From assembly GCF_030282845.1 (NCBI RefSeq), contig NZ_JASTWE010000035.1, positions 1 to 38,902 of the forward strand: a stretch of 38,902 nt of DNA, read 5' to 3'. This document shows, in pieces, positions 23,843 to 34,232 of this stretch. The DNA comes from Pseudodesulfovibrio pelocollis. Lineage in GTDB: Bacteria; Desulfobacterota; Desulfovibrionia; Desulfovibrionales; Desulfovibrionaceae. Below the pieces are notes generated by a model. The model was not told where the DNA came from and ran no database searches. It worked only from the letters and a program-made list of their open reading frames with translations. Made by a program: the position numbers and the translations under genes. Every line of letters begins with the position of its first letter. Position 1 is the stretch's first letter.

Positions 23843-24192
23843 GGCTGGCTGACCTCCGGGGAATACGCAATGAATAGCACCCGGCGCGCGTCATGCACAA
23901 GAAAAAATCAACCCGGATGACGGGTTGGTCTGGATTTCGTGTCAGGGTGGATTGAGGCTGGCGGGAAGGGGGTGGGCGCAGATGACCGGAGCGGCAGCCT
24001 AGCTGGCCGTTGAAAAAGTCCAACCATGCAGGCTGTTCAAAAATGGTGAGATGCTAGGCGCGAAAAAAGTTCAAGGCCAAAGCGTACTTCCTGTACGCGA
24101 GGATTTGTACTTTTTGAATAAGCTTTCTGTACGGCTCGAAGACTCGCCTACAGTCGCTTAACGTCCGCAGGTCGCCGTTTTTCAACAGCCTG
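23843..24192. other. 350-bp intergenic region with terminator and repeat element
   Basis: No gene is seen in this region. It holds, from left to right, the probable leader of the DUF523 pair, a minus-strand terminator hairpin at 23902-23927, a stretch with no clear signal, and a 166-bp inverted-repeat element at 24028-24193. The element is AT-richer than its surroundings and contains no reading frame that looks coding. Confidence 0.6.
23902..23927 (-). terminator. Rho-independent terminator on the minus strand
   Basis: On the minus strand, a 7-bp stem (CAACCCG with CGGGTTG, loop of five) is followed by ATTTTTTC. It would stop transcripts coming from the FeoA-like gene before they enter the DUF523 pair, so that pair needs its own promoter between this hairpin and 23842. 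Confidence 0.75.
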
Positions 24193-24193
24193 C
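24028..24193. repeat. MITE-like or REP-like inverted-repeat element
   Basis: The element is bounded by imperfect 19-bp inverted repeats: GCAGGCTGTTCAAAAATGG at 24028-24046, and at 24175-24193 the complement of GCAGGCTGTTGAAAAACGG (two differences). Inside is a shorter palindrome, GCGTAC-N5-GTACGC (24082-24098). There is no reading frame that looks coding. Short length, terminal repeats and an intergenic place suit a non-autonomous mobile or extragenic palindromic repeat. I recall similar sequences dispersed in Desulfovibrio-type genomes but cannot check here. No obvious target duplication is visible. Its right end falls on the first base of the FeoA-like stop codon. Confidence 0.65.
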
Positions 24194-24474
24194 TACGACG
24201 CCCTGGCTCGGGAGCCTGCGCAGCAGTCACAGGGCGTCACTTCCGCGGAGTTCATTTCGGCGGCCATGATCTTTCCCGCCAGACCGCAGCACAGAACCAC
24301 CTCGGAGCCGCGCACGCGAAGGCGGCATCCGGCAGGGCCTCCAGCGAGCACCTCCACCGGGCAGCCGGGGGTCAGGCCAAGGGCCAGCATGCGCGAGCGC
24401 GCGCGCATCCCGCCGTCTATGTCGGCCACCCGGACAACCGTTCCGGCGGGGTATTCTGTCAGGGGCTTGACCAT
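24193..24474 (-). CDS. FeoA-domain protein with cysteine-rich tail
   Basis: The 93-residue protein is an FeoA-type SH3-like domain: GTVVRVADIDGG, then RARSRMLALGLTPGCPVEVL and LRVRGSEVVLCCGLAGKIMA. FeoA proteins bind and modulate the FeoB ferrous iron channel. The start at 24474 follows AAGGAGA, while the frame continues upstream without a good site. Two features are odd. No feoB is adjacent, and there is a C-terminal extension with Cys-Asp-Cys-Cys, giving a cysteine-rich end. The stop codon overlaps the end of the inverted-repeat element by one base, so the C-terminus may have been reshaped by that insertion. A Fur-box-like sequence lies just upstream. Confidence 0.8.
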   Translation of the reverse strand: MVKPLTEYPAGTVVRVADIDGGMRARSRMLALGLTPGCPVEVLAGGPAGCRLRVRGSEVVLCCGLAGKIMAAEMNSAEVTPCDCCAGSRARAS

Positions 24475-24490
24475 GGAATCTCCTTGAGGG

Positions 24491-24505
24491 TGAGAATAAG
24501 TATCA
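24491..24505 (-). promoter_or_regulatory. Possible Fur box upstream of the FeoA-like gene
   Basis: TGAGAAT-A-AGTATCA is a 7-1-7 inverted repeat with five of seven positions symmetric, similar in form to Fur boxes. It lies 16-31 bases upstream of the FeoA-like start codon, where a repressor would block transcription or its start. The match is partial and the call rests mainly on context. Confidence 0.3.
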
Positions 24506-24730
24506 ACCTCGGCCGTGTCAATGGGAATCGGAGGCCAAGGCGTCATGTCAGCCTTGGCCGGGGCGGGATTCCGGGTCCGGTCGCCCGTACAAAACCATTG
24601 CCTTTCAAGGGCCAAGGCTGTAAGTAAATGAGCTTGTCCGGCGGGTGGCGGCGTCGCCCGGCCGGGTCCGCGTGCCTAATGTTTTCTCCGATCTGAAAAG
24701 ATGCCGTAACCTCAACTACTTCCACTAAGA

Positions 24731-27967
<3,237 letters not shown>

Positions 27968-27987
27968 ACACCGCCCAGAGAAGGCAC

Positions 27988-29403
27988 ATGAAAAAAGAGT
28001 ATTGCGGGCTTTTCGGAGTATACGGCCACAAGGAGGCCGCCCGGATGACCTATTTCGGCCTGTACGCCCTGCAGCATCGCGGGCAGGAGTCGGCTGGCAT
28101 CGTCACCTGGGATGGCGAGAAGATCCGCGAGCAAAAGGGCATGGGGCTGGTGGCCGACGTGTTCAACGAGCGGCACCTGAGCAAGGAACTCAAGGGCGAC
28201 ATCGCCATGGGCCACATCCGCTACTCCACCACCGGGGCCTCGCTCATCCGCAACGCCCAGCCCTTCATCGTCCGCCATGGCAACCTGCGGCTGGCCGTGG
28301 CCCACAATGGCAATCTGGTCAATACCTACGAGTTGCGCACCGAGCTTGAGCAAAACGGGTCCATTTTCCAGACCACCATGGACACCGAGGTCTTCGCCCA
28401 CCTGATCATCAAGTACCTGCACGAGACCGAGACCATCGAGCAGGCCATCGCCATGGCCTGCGCCAAGGTGCGCGGCGCGTATTCCATGCTGGTCATGGCC
28501 AACGACAAGCTCATCGCCATCAAGGACCCCAACGGCGTCCGGCCGCTGGGCCTGGGCCGGGTGGGCGACCGCTACGTCTTTGCCACCGAGACCTGCGCCT
28601 TTGATCTCATCGAGGCCGAATACCTGCGCCCGCTGGAGCCCGGCGAGATCGTCACCATCCACAAGAACAAGCTGACCTCCTTCCGCTTCAACGACACCGA
28701 GCCCAAGCGCCAGTGCATCTTCGAGCTGATCTACTTTGCCCGGCCCGATTCCAACATCTTCGGCGACGTGGTCTATGAGCGGCGCAAGGCCATGGGCGTC
28801 ATGCTGGCCAAGGAAGCTCCGGTGGACGCGGACTTTGTCATGCCGTTCCCGGACTCGGGCAACTACGCGGCCGTGGGCTATTCCCAGGAATCCGGCCTGC
28901 CGCTGGAACTGGCCATGATCCGCAACCACTACGTGGGCCGCACCTTCATCCAGCCCTCCCAGGATATGCGCGATTTCTCGGTGCGGGTGAAGCTCAACCC
29001 GGTCAAGAGCATGGTCAAGGGCAAGCGCATCATCATCATCGAGGACTCCATCGTGCGCGGCACCACCATCCGGGCCAGGGTGCGCAAGTTGCGCGAACTG
29101 GGCGTACGCGAGATACACCTGCGCGTCAGCTGTCCGGCCATCAAGCATCCCTGTTTCTATGGCATCGACTTCTCGTCCAAGGGCGAGCTGATCGCGGCCA
29201 ACCACTCGGTGGAGGACATCACCCGGTTCATGGGGCTCGATTCCCTGCATTACCTGACCATCCCGGGCCTGCTCAACTCGGTCACCGACGACGACGCATG
29301 GTGTCTGGCCTGTTTTGACGGCAACTATCCCATCCCCCTGTCCGACATGATGGGCAAGGGCTGCCTGGAAGCCAACCCGGGCATCATCAAGGAATTCTGC
29401 TGA
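27988..29403 (+). CDS. purF: Amidophosphoribosyltransferase
   Basis: The 471-residue enzyme catalyses the first committed step of purine synthesis, making phosphoribosylamine from PRPP and glutamine. The ATG at 27988 follows AGAAGG. The N-terminus is MKKEYCGLFGV, so a five-residue propeptide must be removed to expose the nucleophile Cys6, as in the Bacillus-type enzyme. The PRPP loop is IIIIEDSIVRGTT. Cysteines in KRQCIFE, KHPCFYGID and WCLACFDGNYP match the four ligands of the [4Fe-4S] cluster in that type. The cluster makes the Bacillus enzyme oxygen-labile, which would suit an anaerobe. It sits between carB and kdsD with gaps of 20 and 14 bases. Confidence 0.96.
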   Translation: MKKEYCGLFGVYGHKEAARMTYFGLYALQHRGQESAGIVTWDGEKIREQKGMGLVADVFNERHLSKELKGDIAMGHIRYSTTGASLIRNAQPFIVRHGNLRLAVAHNGNLVNTYELRTELEQNGSIFQTTMDTEVFAHLIIKYLHETETIEQAIAMACAKVRGAYSMLVMANDKLIAIKDPNGVRPLGLGRVGDRYVFATETCAFDLIEAEYLRPLEPGEIVTIHKNKLTSFRFNDTEPKRQCIFELIYFARPDSNIFGDVVYERRKAMGVMLAKEAPVDADFVMPFPDSGNYAAVGYSQESGLPLELAMIRNHYVGRTFIQPSQDMRDFSVRVKLNPVKSMVKGKRIIIIEDSIVRGTTIRARVRKLRELGVREIHLRVSCPAIKHPCFYGIDFSSKGELIAANHSVEDITRFMGLDSLHYLTIPGLLNSVTDDDAWCLACFDGNYPIPLSDMMGKGCLEANPGIIKEFC

Positions 29404-29417
29404 TACGGAGCGCGATC

Positions 29418-30446
29418 ATGACCTCAAGGTCCGACGGAACCGACTGGCTTGAGCTGGCCCGCGAGGTGCTCGACATCGAGATCGAGGGGCTGCGGACCGT
29501 GTCCGGCCAGCTGGGCGATAGCTTTGTGCGCGCCCTGACCGCCATGGCCGAGTGCCGGGGCAGGGTGGTCATCACCGGCATTGGCAAGTCCGGGCTGGTG
29601 GGGCGCAAGATCGCGGCTACCCTGTCGAGCACGGGCACACCCGCCTTTTTCCTGCACCCGGTGGAGGGCGCACACGGCGACATGGGCATGATCCGGGGTG
29701 AGGACGTGGTCCTGGCCCTGTCCAACTCCGGCGGCAGCGACGAGGTCAACGCCATCATTCCCACCCTGCGGTCGCTGGGGGCCACGGTCATCGCCATGAC
29801 CGGCAACACCGCCTCGGCCATGGCCCAGCTGGCGGACATCACCATCGAGGTCCATGTGCCGCGCGAGGCGTGCCGCATGGGCCTTGCGCCCACGGCGAGC
29901 ACCACGGCGCATCTGGCCGTGGGCGACGCCCTGGCCGTCTGCCTCATGGAGTGGAAATCCTTTGGCAAGGACGATTTTCGCAAATATCATCCGGGCGGTT
30001 CCCTGGGGCAGCGGCTGGCCATGTGCGTGGACCAGCTTATGCACACCGCCGACCTGCCCGTGGTGGACGACGGGGCGACCGTGGCCCGGGCCGTGGACGT
30101 GCTCAACTCCGGCGGCCTCGGGCTGGTGGCCATCGTCGATGCCCAAGCCGGGCTGAGGGGCGTGTTCACCGATGGCGATGTGCGCCGTCTGGTCTGCGCT
30201 GGTGGCCTGGACATGGACCGGCCCGTGGCCGGGGTCATGACCACCTCGCCGCGCCGGGCCGTGGCGGGCGAGTCTGCGGCCCATGTTCTGGACGTCATGG
30301 AGCAGCACCAGATCACTGTGCTGCCCGTGGTCAGCGAGGACGGGCGGCTGGTGGGCATGGTCCACCTGCACGATCTCCTGGGCAAGGGGGCGCTGCGTTT
30401 TTCCGGCACGGCCGGTCGTACCACGGAGCCAGCGGGGACGTCATGA
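29418..30446 (+). CDS. kdsD: Arabinose-5-phosphate isomerase (KdsD/KpsF)
   Basis: The 342-residue protein has an N-terminal SIS domain (about 40-190: GIGKSGLVGRKIAATLSSTG, HPVEGAHGDMGM, SNSGGSDE, GLAPTASTTAHLAVGDALAV, YHPGGSLGQRL). Two CBS domains follow (about 205-335). The enzyme converts ribulose-5-phosphate to arabinose-5-phosphate, the first step to Kdo for lipopolysaccharide. The gene has a 14-base gap after purF, and its stop overlaps the next ATG by four bases (ATGA), so it is coupled to the YkgJ-family gene. No other Kdo genes are in the window. Confidence 0.93.
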   Translation: MTSRSDGTDWLELAREVLDIEIEGLRTVSGQLGDSFVRALTAMAECRGRVVITGIGKSGLVGRKIAATLSSTGTPAFFLHPVEGAHGDMGMIRGEDVVLALSNSGGSDEVNAIIPTLRSLGATVIAMTGNTASAMAQLADITIEVHVPREACRMGLAPTASTTAHLAVGDALAVCLMEWKSFGKDDFRKYHPGGSLGQRLAMCVDQLMHTADLPVVDDGATVARAVDVLNSGGLGLVAIVDAQAGLRGVFTDGDVRRLVCAGGLDMDRPVAGVMTTSPRRAVAGESAAHVLDVMEQHQITVLPVVSEDGRLVGMVHLHDLLGKGALRFSGTAGRTTEPAGTS

Positions 30447-31006
30447 CCCGAATCCGGTCCGATGCGTCCGACACCTGCAGGCGGTGCTCGCTGCAAGGCC
30501 CCACCTGCTGCCGCATGACAGCGGGCCAGGAGGAGTTCTGCTTTCCGGTCTCCCAGATGGAGAAGGACCGGGTCCGCGACCACGCGCCCTTTACCGGCGG
30601 CTTCGTGCTCGCGCAAAATTCCGCGGCCTTCATCGACAATGTCCGTAGGCTGTTCCCTGGAGAGGACGACCTGATCCAGGCGCTTTTCCCGCCAACGGGC
30701 GAACATTACCGCCTGACGGTGGACACCATGGGCGCGTGCCGCTTTCTCGGTCCCGAGGGGTGCGAAATTCCTCACGAGGCCCGGCCATACTACTGCCGCC
30801 TGTATCCCTTCTGGGTGGTCGGGCGCGATGTGACCTTCTTCGATTCCGCCACCTGCCTCGCCCGGCGCGAGGAGCGGACGCTGCCACGAATGCTCAAATG
30901 TTTTGACACCAACAAGGCCTCGGTCACGGATCTTTACGGAAGGCTCCGGCTGGCCTGGGGGCTACCGCCCGCGCGCGGCGCGCGCAAGGTAAAAAAAGGT
31001 TTTTGA
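30443..31006 (+). CDS. YkgJ-family cysteine cluster protein
   Basis: The 187-residue protein has the YkgJ/UPF0153 pattern: CRRCSLQGPTCC near the N-terminus, then CRFLGPEGCEIPHEARPYYCRLYPFW at about residues 94-119, and further single cysteines. Such proteins are thought to bind zinc or an Fe-S cluster; their role is unknown. The ATG at 30443 overlaps the kdsD stop, and the stop lies 5 bases before the PBP1A ATG, so it is embedded in the operon. The same domain is fused to a phosphatase at 11595-12674. Confidence 0.85.
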   Translation: MTRIRSDASDTCRRCSLQGPTCCRMTAGQEEFCFPVSQMEKDRVRDHAPFTGGFVLAQNSAAFIDNVRRLFPGEDDLIQALFPPTGEHYRLTVDTMGACRFLGPEGCEIPHEARPYYCRLYPFWVVGRDVTFFDSATCLARREERTLPRMLKCFDTNKASVTDLYGRLRLAWGLPPARGARKVKKGF

Positions 31007-31011
31007 TACCC

Positions 31012-33357
31012 ATGAAAGTGCTCAAGATTTTGATTGTGTTGCTCACCGTTTGCCTGCTCGCCGGAGTCGGCGCGGCCTTTGGCTTGTATCACTGGGCGTC
31101 CAGGGACTTGCCCGGTTTTCGGAACATCACCGACTACAAACCGCCGCTGGTGACCACGGTCTACGCCGCCAACGACGAAGTGCTCGGATATTTCTACAAA
31201 GAAAAACGGTTTCTGGTCACGCTGGACCAGATGACCCCGTGGCTGCCCAAGGCATTCCTGGCCGCCGAGGATTCGAGCTTCTACCAGCACGACGGCGTGG
31301 ACCTGACGGCCATCGTGCGTGCCTTTCTGGCCAACGTGAAAGCCGGGCGCACCAAGCAGGGCGGCTCCACCATCACCCAGCAGATCATCAAGCGCCTGCT
31401 CCTGACCCCGGAGCGCAGCTACACACGCAAGCTCAAGGAGGCGATCCTCGCCTTCCGGCTGGAAAACTACCTGACCAAGGAAGAGATACTGACCATCTAT
31501 CTCAACCAGATATTCCTCGGGGCCAACTCCTATGGCGTGGAGGCGGCCTCGCGCACCTATTTCGCCCGTCACGCCACGGACCTGACCCTGGCCCAGGCGG
31601 CCATGCTGGCCGGGCTGCCCCAGGCCCCGAGCCGCTACAACCCGTATCAGAACTTCGATCTGGCCAAGCAGCGCCAGCGCTACGTCCTTGATCAGCTTCT
31701 CTCCCTTCGCTGGATCACCCGCGATCAGTACAACGAGGCCATGGCCGAGGAGATCGAACTGGTGAGCATGGACGACCCGTCCTGGCGGGTCGGGTCGTAT
31801 TATCTTGAGGAGGTGCGCCGCTGGCTGGTGGACCGCTACGGCGAGGACGAGGCGTATACTGCGGGCCTGACCGTGACCACTCCCTGCAATCTCAAGCATC
31901 AGGCTGCGGCCGAGAAGGCGCTGCGGCGCGGGTTGCTCGATTCGGCCCAGCGGCGCGGCTGGACAGGCCCCATCGAGACCATCAGCCCCGGCGACGTGGG
32001 CCGCGTCCTCGATGAAGGGCCGCAGACCGTGGATGGCCTTGCGGACAAGGCCGTGCCCTTCAAGGTGTGGGTGGCCCAGGTGGACAAGGACAGGGCCACT
32101 GTCCGCTTCGGCAGATTCCACGGGGTCATTCCGATCAAGGCCATGTGGTGGGTGCGCGAGCAGGATGCCCGCAAGAGCCACGAGGACGTGCCCGGCCCCA
32201 CCGACGCCCGCCGGGTGCTTAAGGAGGGCGACGTGGTCTGGGCCACTGTGGCCAAGGCACCCGAATCGCCCGAGGGCGTGTGGACGCTGGACCTGGAGCG
32301 CGAACCCGAGGTGGAGGGCGCCCTGGTCTCCATGAGGCCGGACAACGGCGAGGTGCTGGCCCTGGTGGGCGGCTACTCCTTTGGCCGCAGCCAGTTCAAC
32401 CGGGCCACCCAGGCCAGACGCCAGCCCGGATCGGCCTTCAAGCCCATCGTCTATTCGGCGGCCATGGATAACGGGTTCACACCAGCCTCCATTGTTCTTG
32501 ATGCGCCCATTGTCTATGCCAACGAGGCCTTGGGCAAGCTGTGGCGGCCCGAGAACTTCGAGGGCACCTACGAGGGGCCGACCCTGCTGCGTACCGCCCT
32601 GGTCAAGTCCAAGAACCTCGTTACCATCCGCGTGGCCCAGCGCATCGGCATCCGCACCATCATCGAGCGGGCGCGGGCCATGGGCCTTGAGAGCGATTTC
32701 CCCCCGGACCTCTCGGTGTCGCTGGGCTCGTCGGTGGTCACGCTGATGAACCTGTGCGAGGCCTACACCGCCTTTGCGCGCGGCGGGTCGTACATCAAGC
32801 CGCGCACCGTGCTCTCGGTGCGCTCGGCCTGGGGCGAGGAACTGTTCGCCTCGGTGCCCGAAGCCGTGGACGCCATCAGCCCGCAGACCGCCTACATCAT
32901 GACCAGTCTGATGAAGGAGGTCGTGCGCGACGGCACAGGCTGGCGTGCCCGCGCGCTCAATCGGCCCGTGGCCGCCAAGACAGGCACCTCCAACGACGAG
33001 AACGACGCCTGGTTCATGGGCTTCACCCCCTATCTGCTCACGGGCGTGTACGTCGGCTTCGACGAGATGCGGCCCATGGGCAAATGGGAGACGGGCTCGC
33101 GCGCGGCCAGCCCGCTGTGGGTGGACTATCGCAGAGTGGTGGAGGAGGATTTCCCCTATCAGGACTTCCCGGAACCGCCGGGAGTTGTTATGGTCCGGGT
33201 TGACGGGGCCTCGGGTCGGCTTGCCTCGTCCGGCTCGGGCACGCAGTATTTCCTGCCCTTCAAGCTGGGCACCGAGCCAACCCAGTCCGCTCCGCCCGCC
33301 GGAGCGTCCGAGGACGCGGGTGGCTCGGCCGACGATCTCTTCAAGCAGATGTTCTGA
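31012..33357 (+). CDS. mrcA: Penicillin-binding protein 1A, bifunctional peptidoglycan synthase
   Basis: The 781-residue protein has one N-terminal membrane anchor (about 4-25) and a GT51 transglycosylase domain with catalytic Glu86 in AAEDSSFYQHDG, GGSTITQQ and KEEILTIYLNQIFLG. An OB-like insert lies at about 330-410, and a transpeptidase domain has Ser474-Ala-Phe-Lys, Ser533-Lys-Asn and Lys656-Thr-Gly. It polymerises and cross-links peptidoglycan on the periplasmic side of the inner membrane. The start is uncertain: ATG at 31012 (used here) or TTG at 31003, which overlaps the upstream stop. The AAGG at 30996-30999 suits the ATG better. The PhzF-like gene follows by 13 bases. Confidence 0.95.
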   Translation: MKVLKILIVLLTVCLLAGVGAAFGLYHWASRDLPGFRNITDYKPPLVTTVYAANDEVLGYFYKEKRFLVTLDQMTPWLPKAFLAAEDSSFYQHDGVDLTAIVRAFLANVKAGRTKQGGSTITQQIIKRLLLTPERSYTRKLKEAILAFRLENYLTKEEILTIYLNQIFLGANSYGVEAASRTYFARHATDLTLAQAAMLAGLPQAPSRYNPYQNFDLAKQRQRYVLDQLLSLRWITRDQYNEAMAEEIELVSMDDPSWRVGSYYLEEVRRWLVDRYGEDEAYTAGLTVTTPCNLKHQAAAEKALRRGLLDSAQRRGWTGPIETISPGDVGRVLDEGPQTVDGLADKAVPFKVWVAQVDKDRATVRFGRFHGVIPIKAMWWVREQDARKSHEDVPGPTDARRVLKEGDVVWATVAKAPESPEGVWTLDLEREPEVEGALVSMRPDNGEVLALVGGYSFGRSQFNRATQARRQPGSAFKPIVYSAAMDNGFTPASIVLDAPIVYANEALGKLWRPENFEGTYEGPTLLRTALVKSKNLVTIRVAQRIGIRTIIERARAMGLESDFPPDLSVSLGSSVVTLMNLCEAYTAFARGGSYIKPRTVLSVRSAWGEELFASVPEAVDAISPQTAYIMTSLMKEVVRDGTGWRARALNRPVAAKTGTSNDENDAWFMGFTPYLLTGVYVGFDEMRPMGKWETGSRAASPLWVDYRRVVEEDFPYQDFPEPPGVVMVRVDGASGRLASSGSGTQYFLPFKLGTEPTQSAPPAGASEDAGGSADDLFKQMF

Positions 33358-33370
33358 CAAGGAGAGCGCC

Positions 33371-34153
33371 ATGGAACTTGACATCTATCAGGTGGACGCC
33401 TTTGCCGAAGAGGTCTTCAGCGGCAACCCGGCGGCGGTGGTGCCGCTCTTCGAGTGGCCAAGCGACGGGCTGATGCAGAGTATCGCCCAGGAGTGCGGCC
33501 AGTCCGAGACCGCCTTCTTCGTGCGCCGGGGCGAGTATTTCGAGCTGCGCTGGTTCACCCCGGAGTACGAGATCGACCTGTGCGGCCACGCCACCCTGGC
33601 CAGCGCCCACGTGCTCTACGAGTTCCTCGACTATGCAGACCCGGTCGTGGTCTTTGAGACCAAGAGCGGGCGGCTCTTCGTGGATCGCGATGAGGGCCTG
33701 TATTCCATGGATTTCCCGGCCTGGAGCGTGCGGCCCATCCAGGTGACCGAGCGGGTCACCCGGGCCTTGGGCGCGCGGCCCGCCGAGCTTTTCATGGGCG
33801 AGCGCGACATGATGGCCGTGTTCGAGACCGAGGAGCAGATACGCGCCCTTGAGCCGGACTTCCGCCTCGTCTCCAAGCTCGACGGTCTGTGCATGATCTG
33901 CACCGCGCCCGGGCTGGACTTCGATTTCGTCTCCCGCACCTTTGTGCCCCTCACCGGGGTGCCCGAGGACCCGGTCACCGGCTCGGCCCACTGCACCCTG
34001 GTGCCGTTCTGGGCGCAGCGGCTGGGCCGCTCGGCCCTGCGCGCCTGCCAGGTCTCGGCCCGAGGCGGGGTGCTCATCTGCGAGGACATGGGCGACCGCG
34101 TCAAGATTGCGGGCCACGCCGTGACCTTCATGAAAGGGACCATCATGCTTTGA
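33371..34153 (+). CDS. PhzF-family isomerase/epimerase-like protein
   Basis: The 260-residue protein matches the PhzF family (diaminopimelate-epimerase fold): YQVDAFAEEVFSGNPAAVVPL at the start, Glu46 in QSETAFF as the likely acid/base residue, FTPEYEIDLCGHATLA, and GVPEDPVTGSAHCTL in the second half. Many members are of unknown substrate; PhzF itself isomerises a phenazine precursor, and no phenazine genes are present here. AAGGAGAGC precedes the ATG. It is the last gene of the run that begins at carB and ends at the terminator 30 bases downstream. Confidence 0.9.
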   Translation: MELDIYQVDAFAEEVFSGNPAAVVPLFEWPSDGLMQSIAQECGQSETAFFVRRGEYFELRWFTPEYEIDLCGHATLASAHVLYEFLDYADPVVVFETKSGRLFVDRDEGLYSMDFPAWSVRPIQVTERVTRALGARPAELFMGERDMMAVFETEEQIRALEPDFRLVSKLDGLCMICTAPGLDFDFVSRTFVPLTGVPEDPVTGSAHCTLVPFWAQRLGRSALRACQVSARGGVLICEDMGDRVKIAGHAVTFMKGTIML

Positions 34154-34182
34154 TTTCCCGGCGTCCGACGCGGAAGAAGAAA

Positions 34183-34218
34183 GAGGCCGGGAACAGTGTT
34201 CCCGGCCTCAATTTTTTT
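34183..34218. terminator. Bidirectional rho-independent terminator
   Basis: A perfect palindrome (34183-34209; effective 11-bp stem GAGGCCGGGAA with TTCCCGGCCTC, loop CAGTG) is followed by AATTTTTTT on the plus strand and by TTCTTTCTTCTTCC on the minus strand. It lies between the convergent PhzF-like and U32 genes and can serve both. Confidence 0.92.
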
Positions 34219-34232
34219 AGTTTTTCCAGCGG

